Below, in pieces: positions 45,496 to 56,127 of a stretch of 64,000 nucleotides of DNA; position 1 is the stretch's first letter; each line of letters starts with the position of its first letter. The DNA is from Verrucomicrobiota bacterium (GTDB lineage: Bacteria; Verrucomicrobiota; Verrucomicrobiia; Opitutales; Opitutaceae). The position numbers and the translations under genes are program-made. Location: positions 62,001-126,000 of the forward strand of contig JAEZUE010000004.1 in NCBI GenBank assembly GCA_023443455.1. The letters run 5' to 3'. The notes under the pieces are model-generated. The model was not told the origin of the DNA, searched no databases, and saw only the letters and a list, made by a program, of their open reading frames with translations.

Positions 45496-46848
45496 CTACC
45501 GGCCCATGCCCGGGAAGCCGCCACCCTGGCGTTGCATGGCCTCCATCTGGCGCATCATCTTCGCGCCCTTCGCCCCGCGCATCATCTTCATCATCTTCTG
45601 CATCTGCTGGAACTGTTTGATGAGCTGGTTGACGTCCACGACCTTCACGCCCGAGCCGTTGGCGATGCGCAGGCGGCGGCTGCCGTTGAGCACGTTCGGA
45701 TTGCGGCGCTCCTGCTTGGTCATGGAGAGGATGATCGCCTCGGTGCGGGCCATCTGCTTCTCGGCACCGTCGTCGAGCTTCACGCCGCTCATGCCGGGCA
45801 GCATGCCGAGGATCTTGTCCATCGAGCCGAGCTTCTTGACCTGCTGCATCTGCGCGAGGAAGTCCTCGAAGGTGAAGTCGGCCTTGCGGAGCTTTTCCGC
45901 CATCTTCTCGGCCTCCTTCTGGTCGATGACCTCCTGGGCCTTCTCGACGAGCGAAACGACGTCGCCCATGCCGAGGATGCGCGAGGCCATGCGGTCGGGA
46001 TGGAAGATCTCGAAGTCTTCGCTCTTCTCGCCGACGCCGACGAATTTGATCGGCACGCCGGTGATGCTCTTCATCGAGAGCGCGGCGCCGCCGCGGGCGT
46101 CGCCGTCGAGCTTGGTCAGCACGAGGCCGGTGAGCTGGAGGGCCTCGTGGAAGGTCTTGGCGACGTTGATGGCCTCCTGGCCGAGCGCGCCGTCGGCGAC
46201 GAGCAGGACCTCGTCGGGTTGGATACGCGCGCGGAGCTGTTTGACCTCCTCGATCAGTTCGTGGTCGATCTGGAGTCGGCCGGCGGTGTCGAAGATGATG
46301 GCGTCGTGGCCGGCGGCCTTGGCGGCGGCCAGCGCGGTGGCGCCGATGGCGGGCACGTCCTTGGAGGCGCGGTCGCAGAAGAAGCCGACCTCGTTGGTCT
46401 TCGCCAGCATCTCGAGCTGGTCGATGGCGGCGGGGCGATAGACGTCGCACGCGACGACGGCCGGGCGGTAGGCCTGTTTCTTGAGCAGGCGGCCGAGTTT
46501 GGCGGAGGTGGTCGTTTTGCCGGAGCCGTGCAGGCCGACCATCAGGATCTTCAGCGGGCGTTGGGCGGAAAGGGCGGTCGAACCTTCGCCGAGCAGGGTT
46601 ACCAGCTCGTCGTGGATGATCTTCACGACCTGCTGGCCGGGGGTGACGCTCTTGGTCACCTCCTGGCCGACGCACTGGGTCTGCACGTGTTCGACGAACT
46701 CGCGGGCAACCTTGAAGTGGACGTCGGCGGAGAGGAGGGCGGTGCGCACTTCCTTGAGCGCCTCGGCCATGTTTTCCTCGGAGAGCTTGCCGACGCCGCG
46801 GAGGTTGCGGAGCGCGCTGCCCAGTTTTTCGGTGAGAGATTCGAACAT
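45496..46848 (-). CDS. ffh: Signal recognition particle protein Ffh
   Basis: 450 residues, normal length. The N domain is a helical bundle. The GTPase domain has GLHGSGKTTTSAKL (G1), DVYRPAAIDQL, DTAGRLQID (G3) and TKLDGDARGG (G4). The C-terminal M domain is methionine-rich (MQKMMKMMRGAKGAKMMRQM) and binds 4.5S RNA and signal peptides. It targets nascent membrane proteins to FtsY and the Sec translocon. Core gene supporting a chromosomal location. Confidence 0.97.
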   Translation of the reverse strand: MFESLTEKLGSALRNLRGVGKLSEENMAEALKEVRTALLSADVHFKVAREFVEHVQTQCVGQEVTKSVTPGQQVVKIIHDELVTLLGEGSTALSAQRPLKILMVGLHGSGKTTTSAKLGRLLKKQAYRPAVVACDVYRPAAIDQLEMLAKTNEVGFFCDRASKDVPAIGATALAAAKAAGHDAIIFDTAGRLQIDHELIEEVKQLRARIQPDEVLLVADGALGQEAINVAKTFHEALQLTGLVLTKLDGDARGGAALSMKSITGVPIKFVGVGEKSEDFEIFHPDRMASRILGMGDVVSLVEKAQEVIDQKEAEKMAEKLRKADFTFEDFLAQMQQVKKLGSMDKILGMLPGMSGVKLDDGAEKQMARTEAIILSMTKQERRNPNVLNGSRRLRIANGSGVKVVDVNQLIKQFQQMQKMMKMMRGAKGAKMMRQMEAMQRQGGGFPGMGR

Positions 46849-46991
46849 TGCCGGGCGAGTGAAGCGGTTGGCGGGCGTGAATCACGCTCATTTTTCCGGA
46901 AGGGGGCGAATCCCGGCGAGAGTGGCGGTGCGCGCGTATTCCCAAATGAATCCTGTTGATCGGCACGCACCGGTCACTCCAGCGTGGGCGG

Positions 46992-47882
46992 ATGGATCTG
47001 GGAACTCTGCAAACCTATCGGCATTCGGGGAAATTCGGGCTCCACGCCCTCTTGTTTGTGCCGCTCGTCGGCGCGTTGGTCGGTTGGCCGCTGGGCATGG
47101 CCTACGGCTATCTGGTCAAATGGATCCCGTTCGTGTACCTCAACGCCCTGATCACGGTCGGCTACGGATTGGCGCTGGGCATGGCGACGGTCTTCGCGCT
47201 GAAGAAGTGCCGGGTGCGCAATTCGCTGGTGGCCGGCGTGCTCGCCGCGGTGGTCGGCTTCGAGGCCAACTATCTGCAGTGGAACGGGCACCTGCACGCC
47301 CTGCTCGACGGTGCGCCGTTGCTGGTGGCTCCGGCGATGCTGCGCGAAGCGATGGCGTTTCTCTACGAGAACGGCTCGTGGGGCCTGCGCAGCGGCGGCA
47401 ATGTCACCGGCGCGATGCTCGGTCTGGTCTGGTTGATCGAGGCGGGCGGGATTCTCGGCCTCACGCTGGTCGTGGCCACGAGTGCGATCGGCAGCACGCC
47501 CTACTGCGAGAAGAGCGGCAGCTGGCTCGATGATGAGAAGAAGTTCGATACGCTCGCCGCGATCGACGACGCGCAGGAGCGGGCTCTCTTGGCCGCCGGT
47601 GACATCGCGCCGGTGATCGCCGGCCGGCCGCGCGCGGAGGGGGCGACGGCCTTCACCCGGCTCACGCTCAAACATTCGCCCCGGTGCGAGGACTTTTTCA
47701 CGCTTAAGGCCGAGGCGGTGACGCTCTCGACGAACAAGAAGGGCGAGGTCGAGGAGAAGACGCAGAGTCTCACCCAGGACCTCGTGCTGCCGCGCGAGAT
47801 GCGCGAGCTCGTCGAGGAGTTCGCCAACATCACGCCGACGCCGGCCGCGGATGCCGCCACGGCGGCGGCACCGGGCGCCTGA
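46992..47882 (+). CDS. Conserved membrane protein, unknown
   Basis: 296 residues from ATG at 46992. Membrane helices lie in the first about 170 residues (FGLHALLFVPLVGALVGWPL, ALITVGYGLALGMATVFAL, SLVAGVLAAVVGFEA, GLVWLIEAGGILGLTLVVAT). A soluble domain of about 120 residues follows, with STPYCEKSGSWLDDEKKFDT and a charged end rich in Ala/Pro. The soluble part is probably cytoplasmic. No family recognised. Divergent from ffh. Confidence 0.6.
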   Translation: MDLGTLQTYRHSGKFGLHALLFVPLVGALVGWPLGMAYGYLVKWIPFVYLNALITVGYGLALGMATVFALKKCRVRNSLVAGVLAAVVGFEANYLQWNGHLHALLDGAPLLVAPAMLREAMAFLYENGSWGLRSGGNVTGAMLGLVWLIEAGGILGLTLVVATSAIGSTPYCEKSGSWLDDEKKFDTLAAIDDAQERALLAAGDIAPVIAGRPRAEGATAFTRLTLKHSPRCEDFFTLKAEAVTLSTNKKGEVEEKTQSLTQDLVLPREMRELVEEFANITPTPAADAATAAAPGA

Positions 47883-47953
47883 GGAGTGCGGGCCAGCACG
47901 CCGAACACGCGCCGATTCCAGACGCGGCAGGACCGCAGCCGATGGGGGGACGG

Positions 47954-48814
47954 TCAGCCGGAAACGCGTTCGAGGCGCACGCGTTCGACCTCCACCGGCG
48001 CGTGGAAGAGGCGTCGGCAATGGTCGGCGAACCAGTTCGGGTCGTCGGTGGTGGTGATGCGGCAGCCGCCGCCGTGGCCGAGCCGCCGCTCCTGTTCGGG
48101 ATGGCGGGCGAGCCAGTCGGCGAGGCGGGAGGCGACGATCTCGCCCTGGGCCAGCACTTCGATTTCCGGCGGCACGATCTTCCGGATACCGGGGAGCAGC
48201 AGCGGATAATGGGTGCAGCCGAGCAGGAGGCGTTTTGGGGGGCGCGCTCGGGCCAGCAGCGGATCGAGATAGCGGTGGAGGAAGTGCTCCGTGCCGGGGC
48301 CCTCGGTTTCGCCGGCCTCGACCAGCGGCACCCAGAGCGGGCAGGCCTGCTGGACCAGCTCGAGCTGCGGCGCGAGTTTGCGCAACTCCATGCCGTAGGA
48401 GTCGGAGGCCACGGTGCCCTCGGTGCCGAGTACCGCGACGCAGCCCGTGGCGGGGGAGGGCGGCGTGACGCCGGGGATGGTGCCCGGCGGTAGGCCGGCG
48501 AGCGCCTCGGCCGACGGTCGCACGACGCCGAGCACGCGGCGGTCGGGTCGGTGCGCGGGCAGGTGGCGTTGCTGGATCGTGCGCAGGGCGCGGGCGGAGG
48601 CCGTGTTGCAGGCGAGGATGACCAGCGGGCAACCGGCGTCGAACAGCCACTCGACCGCTTCGAGCGTGTAGTGGTGGATCACGTCGAAGCTGCGCGCGCC
48701 GTAGGGCGCCCGTGCGTTGTCGGCCAGGTAGAGGTAGTCGTAGCGGGGGAGCTGTCGCCGCAGGGCCTCGAGGACGGTGAGGCCGCCGAATCCGGAATCG
48801 AAGACGCCGATCAT
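47954..48814 (-). CDS. murI: Glutamate racemase MurI
   Basis: 286 residues. The N-terminus is MIGVFDSGFGGLTVLEALRR. Catalytic cysteines are in LACNTASA and LLLGCTHYPLL. YLADNARAPYG is the substrate loop. It interconverts L- and D-glutamate for peptidoglycan. The start is fixed by the conserved first strand; longer in-frame extension upstream is noncoding in character. Confidence 0.92.
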   Translation of the reverse strand: MIGVFDSGFGGLTVLEALRRQLPRYDYLYLADNARAPYGARSFDVIHHYTLEAVEWLFDAGCPLVILACNTASARALRTIQQRHLPAHRPDRRVLGVVRPSAEALAGLPPGTIPGVTPPSPATGCVAVLGTEGTVASDSYGMELRKLAPQLELVQQACPLWVPLVEAGETEGPGTEHFLHRYLDPLLARARPPKRLLLGCTHYPLLLPGIRKIVPPEIEVLAQGEIVASRLADWLARHPEQERRLGHGGGCRITTTDDPNWFADHCRRLFHAPVEVERVRLERVSG

Positions 48815-48901
48815 CGGGGGCGGAGCTTGGGCGGGATCGTGGTGATGGGAAACTGAAACTTCGTGCGTGTTTTCCGGGCCGAATCCCTTCAAGGTGCGCG
48901 C

Positions 48902-49531
48902 ATGTCCTTGGCGATCGGAGCAGTCGATCCATCCATCACCGCAGGCGCCGGAGTGCTCCTGGCGTGGGGGCTGTTGGACTGTTTCTTCGGTTACAGGATT
49001 TTCCGGGTGGCGGTGGCGCTGCTCGGTGCGCTCGTGCTCGGGCTCTTCGCCACGAGCGCGGTGGGTCAATGGGTCGGCGGCGGGGAGGTGCTGTACTGGG
49101 TGGCGTTCGCGATCGGGGCGTTGCTCGGCTTCGTGCTCTCGTTCGCGTTTTATCTGGTGGGCGTCTTTCTGGCCGGTTTTTCCTTCGGCTATGTCGTGGC
49201 GATCGGTCTGGTGCCCTTCACGGGGCCCGCGATGACGCTGCTTATCGGTGCCGTGGCCGGTGCGGTTTGCGGCCTGTTGGCGATGCTGCTGCAACGGCTG
49301 CTCGTGTCGGCGGCCACGGCCTTCGGCGGCGCGTTTCGCGTGGCGCTCGCGCTCGCGTTCTTCATCGACGGGCTGGACTGGCAGTTCTACCTGCGCACCC
49401 CCGATCAGATCCCCTCGCTGCTCGTCGGCCGCTGGTGGGTACCGTTGCTGATGTTCGGCCTCGGTCTGTGCGGTTTCCTCGTGCAACTCCGGAGCGCTCC
49501 GGCCGAGCAGGGAAAAAAGACCGATCGTTGA
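48902..49531 (+). CDS. DUF4203-like multi-helix membrane protein
   Basis: 209 residues with seven or so hydrophobic segments and few charges (AGAGVLLAWGLLDCFFGYRI, VAVALLGALVLGLFATSAVG, FAIGALLGFVLSFAFYLVGV). It resembles TMEM198/DUF4203 proteins. The ATG at 48902 is preferred over an upstream GTG (48863), which adds a polar N-terminus. Function unknown. Confidence 0.65.
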   Translation: MSLAIGAVDPSITAGAGVLLAWGLLDCFFGYRIFRVAVALLGALVLGLFATSAVGQWVGGGEVLYWVAFAIGALLGFVLSFAFYLVGVFLAGFSFGYVVAIGLVPFTGPAMTLLIGAVAGAVCGLLAMLLQRLLVSAATAFGGAFRVALALAFFIDGLDWQFYLRTPDQIPSLLVGRWWVPLLMFGLGLCGFLVQLRSAPAEQGKKTDR

Positions 49532-49613
49532 ACGGCGCTGCCGTTGGCGGGGGGCCGTTTGCCTTTTGGCAACCCTCGTGCACGTCAGCGGTCGCACTCG
49601 TCTCGCTTTCTCC

Positions 49614-52301
49614 ATGAAACGTCGGACTCCTCTTCTCCTCGCCGCCGCCACGGGTCTCGGACTCGTGGCCGTGCTCGCGGTCTTGCGCCTGCCCTCGGTG
49701 CAGCGCGCTCTCGTGCTCGCCTCCCTGCCGGAGCTTCCCGGTGCCACGGTCGCCCTCGACCGTGTGTCCGCCGGCTTCTCCGGGGCGGAGCTGCGCGGGC
49801 TTGTCTTCGAAAACGAGACGCTGCGGCTGCGCGTGCCCGAGTTGGCCGTGCGCTATTCCGGGTGGGCCCTGCTCACGCGGCGCGCTGTGGAGGTCGACGA
49901 GCTCGGGGCCAACAACTGGGAGCTGGTGTTGAAGGAGGGCGCGAGCACCGCACCCGCCCCGACGGCGCCGGAGGGCGCAGCCCGGGCCTTCGCCGGTTTC
50001 CTCGCTCCGTTGCAGGTGCCCGCGGGCACCCGCGTCGACGGGGTGCAGCTGGGCGGTCGTGTCCATGTTTCACCCACGCAGGTGCTCGAGGTCTCGGTGC
50101 AGGGTCGTCTGCTCGTGCCGGGCGAGGCGGCCGCGACCGACCTGCATCTGGCCTGGAGCGACGGGAGCGAGACCTCGCCGTGTCCGCGGCTCGACTGGGT
50201 CGGCCAGCTGACGGTGAAGGCGGGGCCGGAGGGCGCGGTCGAGGGGCTGCTGCTCGACGGTTCGCTCGCCGTGCCGGCCGCGCAGGCGGGGGCGCCGGAG
50301 CGCGGTTTGGCGACCCGGCTCGAGGTCGGCCGCGACGCCGCGGGAGCCGAGACGCTTGGTCTGTCGGTGCGTCTTGCGAACGAGAAGGATGAGTCGCCGC
50401 CGCTCGTGCAGGTGGAGGTGAACCATCGGCCGGGGCAGGGGCGGGTCGAGGGCGGGTGGAAGCTCGGGCTGCGGCGCGAGCAACTGGCCGGGGTGGCCGA
50501 CATCGACAAGCTTCCCGAGTTCGCCGCCGAGTCGCGCGGCACCTTCGGCGCCGAGGTCGGCACGGGCGACTTCACGGCCGAGGGCGGTGCGACGGTATCC
50601 GCTTCGCGGTTTCAACGCTGGCGCCGCGACCTGGCGGGGATGGGCACGCTGGTGGGGAATCTCGACTTCGCGCTGGAGCGGCGCGAGGGCCGGTTGCGGC
50701 TGGGCCGGGCCGTGCTGAACTTCGACGGCGATGGACAACGCGTATTCACGTTCACCGCGCTGCAACCGCTCGGCTACGATGTCGCCGCGGGGAAGGTCGA
50801 TTTCGCGGATCCGGCGCTCGATCTCGCGAAGCTCGAGTTCGCCGGTTTCCCGCTGGTCTGGCTGCAACCGTGGCTCGGCGAGCTTTCGCTCGGTGGCCGC
50901 ATCACCGGCGGCGATCTGCGGCTCAAGGGCGCGGGTACGAACTGGATGGTGGAGACGGCGAGCCCGTTCGCGTTTTCCGACGTGCGGGTGGGGCTCGGGC
51001 GCACGCCGTTGGCCGACCGAATCGGCGGCACGCTCGGGCTCAAGGCCGCCGTGGCCGACGGTGGCGTCGCGGTGGAGCGTTGTGCCCTGGCGTTGCAGTC
51101 CGCTGGCGGTGCTCCCTTCGACACCTTGGGGGCCACGCTCTCCGGTTCGCTCGGATCCGACGGCGTCGGCACGATCAGCCTGCCGCTGGTGCTCGCGAAG
51201 GACGGGCGGCGCACCGATCTGGCGCTCGCCGGCGACTGGTCGCTGGCCGCGGGCGGCCGGCGGGCCGAGCTCCGCGTGACCGGCGAAACGGTGTATTTGA
51301 ACGATCTGGGCGCGCTGGCGGCGCTCGTGCCGACCTCGACCGAGGAGCCGTCGGCCAAGCCGGCGACCGCCGCCGCCAAGCCGACCCCGGCGACGGCGCC
51401 GAAGGATGAGCGGGCGTACTGGGCGGGCGTTTCCGGCAAGGCGGTCGTGGAGATCAAGAAGCTCGTGCTCGAGTCCGAGAGCGTGAGCGGTCTGCGGGCG
51501 TCGGTCGTCTGCGACGAGACACGGCTGGCGCTCGAGCGGCTCGAGGGCCGCACCGGCGCCGCGGCGCTCGAGGCGAAGTTCGGCGTCGCCTTCGACGCCG
51601 CCCGGGACCGGCCCTACGTGTTGCAGGGCAGTTGTGCGTTTCCCGGCTTCGACCTGGGATCGTGGATGCGCGCGATGACTCCCGGCGAGGAGCCGGCGAT
51701 CGAGACCGTGCTCGACATCAACGCGAAGCTGGACGGGCAGGGCGCGACTCTGGGCACGTTGGTCGACAGCGTGCGCGGCGAATTCGTGCTCAAGGGCGGG
51801 CCCGGCGTGCTGCGGATCAAGGACGAGCGCGTGCAGGCGGCGAGCGAGCTGGGCGGGCTGGTGCTCGGCCTGCTCTCGAAGAACAAGCAGCAGAAGCCGG
51901 CGGTGCTGGCCGGGTCGGAGCTGCTCGCGGAGATGCGCGAATTCCGCTTCGAACAGTTCACCGCGGCGATCTCGCGGGGCGACGACATGGATCTCCAGTT
52001 CAAGACCATCGACGTGCGTTCGGCCGAGAAGCGCCTGAGCGGCAGCGGCCTGGCCAGGCACATCGACGGCCGAACTGTCGCCGAATATCCGATGCGCCTG
52101 GAGATGACGCTCGCGGGCAAGGGCAACTTCGGGGTGCTGCTCGACAAGGCCAGCCTGCTCGACGGCACAAAGGACGAACTGGGCTACTTCAAGATGCGGC
52201 AGAGTTTCGTGGTCGGGGGCACGGTTGGCGAACCCGACTGGAAGAAGATGCTCATGATCTTTTCCGCGGGCATCGGCGCCGGTCTGCTGGGCGGGCGGTG
52301 A
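49614..52301 (+). CDS. AsmA-like envelope protein
   Basis: 895 residues: an N-terminal signal-anchor (TPLLLAAATGLGLVAVLAVL), then a very long repetitive beta region with the alternating small/hydrophobic pattern of AsmA/TamB-like lipid-transfer proteins. A conserved-looking C-terminal block follows (LDINAKLDGQGATLGTLVDS, ALAGSELLAEMREFRFEQF). An Ala/Pro/Lys linker occurs near 585-610. Such proteins bridge the periplasm and move phospholipids or assist outer-membrane assembly. Follows the DUF4203 gene on the same strand. Confidence 0.7.
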   Translation: MKRRTPLLLAAATGLGLVAVLAVLRLPSVQRALVLASLPELPGATVALDRVSAGFSGAELRGLVFENETLRLRVPELAVRYSGWALLTRRAVEVDELGANNWELVLKEGASTAPAPTAPEGAARAFAGFLAPLQVPAGTRVDGVQLGGRVHVSPTQVLEVSVQGRLLVPGEAAATDLHLAWSDGSETSPCPRLDWVGQLTVKAGPEGAVEGLLLDGSLAVPAAQAGAPERGLATRLEVGRDAAGAETLGLSVRLANEKDESPPLVQVEVNHRPGQGRVEGGWKLGLRREQLAGVADIDKLPEFAAESRGTFGAEVGTGDFTAEGGATVSASRFQRWRRDLAGMGTLVGNLDFALERREGRLRLGRAVLNFDGDGQRVFTFTALQPLGYDVAAGKVDFADPALDLAKLEFAGFPLVWLQPWLGELSLGGRITGGDLRLKGAGTNWMVETASPFAFSDVRVGLGRTPLADRIGGTLGLKAAVADGGVAVERCALALQSAGGAPFDTLGATLSGSLGSDGVGTISLPLVLAKDGRRTDLALAGDWSLAAGGRRAELRVTGETVYLNDLGALAALVPTSTEEPSAKPATAAAKPTPATAPKDERAYWAGVSGKAVVEIKKLVLESESVSGLRASVVCDETRLALERLEGRTGAAALEAKFGVAFDAARDRPYVLQGSCAFPGFDLGSWMRAMTPGEEPAIETVLDINAKLDGQGATLGTLVDSVRGEFVLKGGPGVLRIKDERVQAASELGGLVLGLLSKNKQQKPAVLAGSELLAEMREFRFEQFTAAISRGDDMDLQFKTIDVRSAEKRLSGSGLARHIDGRTVAEYPMRLEMTLAGKGNFGVLLDKASLLDGTKDELGYFKMRQSFVVGGTVGEPDWKKMLMIFSAGIGAGLLGGR

Positions 52302-52350
52302 TCCGAAGCTGTGGGCCACCGCGGGGAGGTGGCTGGATCGGGAAGGGCCA

Positions 52351-52405
52351 GGTCGGCGCCCTGGCCTACAGCCGAACCGGCCGGGTCGGCGCCCTGGCCT
52401 ACAGC
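52351..52405 (+). repeat. 22-bp direct repeat, two copies
   Basis: ggtcggcgccctggcctac plus AGC at 52351-52372 and again at 52384-52405, identical, spaced 33 nt start to start, in the gap before the oxidase gene. Origin unknown. Confidence 0.7.
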
Positions 52406-52449
52406 TCCGGAGTTGCGCGGGCGATTTCACTGCGGCAATTTCCGCGGCC

Positions 52450-53883
52450 ATGCCGCACACTCGACCGACCGAATTGCTCACCAAACGCCTCGGCGCCCGC
52501 GTCGTTCGCACCGACGAAAAATCGCGGTTCGCCGGTTCATTCGACGGCAGCAAGATCGCGTTCGACTGCGATGCGCTCGTGCAGGTGCGCAAGGATGCCG
52601 ATGTCGGTGTGGTGCTCGATCTGGCCAACGAATACTGCGTGCCGGTGACGGTGCGCGGCGGAGGCACCTCGCTCACCGGTTCGGCCTCGCCGCGCTTCGG
52701 CGGCTGGGTGCTCGACCTTTCGAAACTCGCGAAGATCCGTGTCGATGCGGAGGCGGGGCTGGTCCGCGTGCAGGCCGGGGCGAAGGTCGGCGACGTGCAG
52801 CGCGCGGCGGCGGCGGCCGGCTGGTTCTACCCGCCGGACCCGTCGTCGAAGGAGCACAGCACGATCGGCGGCAACATCGCCTGCAATGCCGGCGGCATGC
52901 ATGGCGGCAAGTACGGCGTGACGCGCGACTATGTGCTCAGTCTGACCGGTTATCTGCCCACCGGCGAACGCGTGCAGTGGGCCGGCGAATTCAAGAAGTG
53001 GTCGGCCGGCTTCAACCTGCGCGATCTCTGGATCGGCAGCGAGGGCTCGCTCGGCGTTGTCACCGAAGCGGTGCTACGCCTGATCCCGGCCCCGTCGGAG
53101 CGTTGGACGTTGCTGGCGGCTTTCCGCCACGAGGCGGCGGCGTTCGCGGCGGCGCGGGCGTTGATCGCCTCGCGCGTGCAGCCGGCGATCCTGGAATTTC
53201 TCGACCGCGCGTCGGTCGGGTGCGCGGAGAGCGCTACGGGCAAGGCGGTCTTCGCCGAAGCGCCGAAGAAGCCGGTACTGCTGCTCGAACTCGCCGGCAC
53301 GAAGGCCGAGGTTGAGGAGCAGCGCAAGGTCGTGCTCGCCTGGGCCGAGGAACACGCGGTGGTTTCCCGCGCGGCGCGCAGCCGCGAGGAGGCGGAGGAA
53401 CTCTGGTCGGTGCGCCGCAAGTGTTCGCCCGCGATGTTCGCCCTCGGCGACAGCAAGCTCAACGAGGACATCGTGCTGCCGTTGAAGAGCTACGCCGCCT
53501 TCGGAGAATTCCTTGAGCGGCTCAAGAAGCGTCACCGTCTGGCCATGCCGACCTTCGGCCACCTCGGCGACGGCAACCTGCATGTGAACATCATGTACCA
53601 TCGCGCCGACAAACGGGAGAGCGGCGCGGCGGTGAAGGCGGTCGAGCAGCTCATGCGCGGCGTGAAACGGCTCGGCGGTGCGATCTCCGGCGAGCACGGT
53701 ATCGGACTCGCGAAGACGCCGTTTCTCGCGCTCGAGCACAGCAAACCCGCGATCCGCGCGATGATCGCGGTGAAGCAGGCGCTCGACCCCAACGCGATCA
53801 TGAACCCCGGCAAGCTCTTCACCCGCTTCGAGGTCTGGAAGCACAAGCGCGTGAACGTGACCCTGCCGTGGGATCACAAATGA
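52450..53883 (+). CDS. GlcD-like FAD-dependent 2-hydroxyacid oxidase
   Basis: 477 residues, PCMH-type FAD domain plus the FAD-oxidase C domain. FAD-binding motifs are VTVRGGGTSLTGSA, YPPDPSSKEHSTIGGNIACN and LWIGSEGSLGVVTEA. The catalytic region is PTFGHLGDGNLHVNI and GAISGEHGIGLAK, with CDPNAIMNPGKLF-like closure (LDPNAIMNPGKLF). This is the glycolate/D-lactate dehydrogenase family. The exact 2-hydroxyacid cannot be told; no glcE or glcF is adjacent. Confidence 0.88.
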   Translation: MPHTRPTELLTKRLGARVVRTDEKSRFAGSFDGSKIAFDCDALVQVRKDADVGVVLDLANEYCVPVTVRGGGTSLTGSASPRFGGWVLDLSKLAKIRVDAEAGLVRVQAGAKVGDVQRAAAAAGWFYPPDPSSKEHSTIGGNIACNAGGMHGGKYGVTRDYVLSLTGYLPTGERVQWAGEFKKWSAGFNLRDLWIGSEGSLGVVTEAVLRLIPAPSERWTLLAAFRHEAAAFAAARALIASRVQPAILEFLDRASVGCAESATGKAVFAEAPKKPVLLLELAGTKAEVEEQRKVVLAWAEEHAVVSRAARSREEAEELWSVRRKCSPAMFALGDSKLNEDIVLPLKSYAAFGEFLERLKKRHRLAMPTFGHLGDGNLHVNIMYHRADKRESGAAVKAVEQLMRGVKRLGGAISGEHGIGLAKTPFLALEHSKPAIRAMIAVKQALDPNAIMNPGKLFTRFEVWKHKRVNVTLPWDHK

Positions 53884-54050
53884 GGTGAGGCGGGCGCTGG
53901 CCGCGTGCCGCGGCCGGCGAGGTTTCGAGTTTCGCGTTTCCGGTTCCGGGGCGGGGCGACTCGCAGGCTGTTGATCGACGCGGTGCAGGACGGCGCGGCC
54001 GCTCGTTCGTCGCGAACGTTGCGGCGTCAGCAGGGTGACGTCCTACGCGC

Positions 54051-55667
<1,617 letters not shown>

Positions 55668-55694
55668 GGCGGAAGAATGTCTCCGGCTTTCGGG

Positions 55695-55723
55695 TTGACG
55701 CAAAATGACGTCCAGCAATAGCT
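55695..55723 (+). promoter_or_regulatory. Possible promoter of HU/IHF-like gene
   Basis: TTGACG at 55695-55700 and, 16-17 nt later, AATAGC/ATAGCT. The -35 is good and the -10 weak. It lies about 50 nt before the ATG, and a strong CAGGAGACACGCACC ribosome site follows. Confidence 0.35.
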
Positions 55724-55772
55724 TACCGCGCAATCTACACCGAAGGACTTTTAGTCACAGGAGACACGCACC

Positions 55773-56111
55773 ATGTCGAACAACCTCACCAAGCGCGAGA
55801 TCGTTCTGGAAATCTACGAGAAGACGGGATTCCCCCAGAAGGAAGTGCAGCAGTCCGTCCAGATGGCGCTTGATATCATCCAGGACGCGCTCGCTTCCGG
55901 CCGGAACGTCGAGCTGCGCAACTTCGGCGTCCTCGAGGTCCAGGTGCGCAAGGCCCGCATCGGCCGCAATCCGAACAAGCCCGAGACCGAGGTCGTGATC
56001 CCGACCCGCGCCGTGGTGAAGTTCAAGTCGGGCAAGATTCTCAAGGCGAAGCTCAAGAAGCTTGAGCTCGCGAAGGTGGACAAGCGCGGCATCGTGCCGC
56101 CGTCCGCCTAA
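55773..56111 (+). CDS. HU/IHF-family DNA-binding protein
   Basis: 112 residues. The N-terminal dimerisation helices are LTKREIVLEIYEKTGFPQKE; the signature is RNVELRNFGVLEVQVRKARIGRNPNKPE. The NPNKPE loop corresponds to the Pro-containing DNA-intercalating arm, in its IHF/HU arrangement (R-x-GRNP). A basic C-terminal extension (KAKLKKLELAKVDKRG) follows. It bends and compacts DNA. Strong ribosome site; next gene hisS begins 16 nt after its stop. Confidence 0.92.
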   Translation: MSNNLTKREIVLEIYEKTGFPQKEVQQSVQMALDIIQDALASGRNVELRNFGVLEVQVRKARIGRNPNKPETEVVIPTRAVVKFKSGKILKAKLKKLELAKVDKRGIVPPSA

Positions 56112-56127
56112 GGAGCGCGCTTCCCAC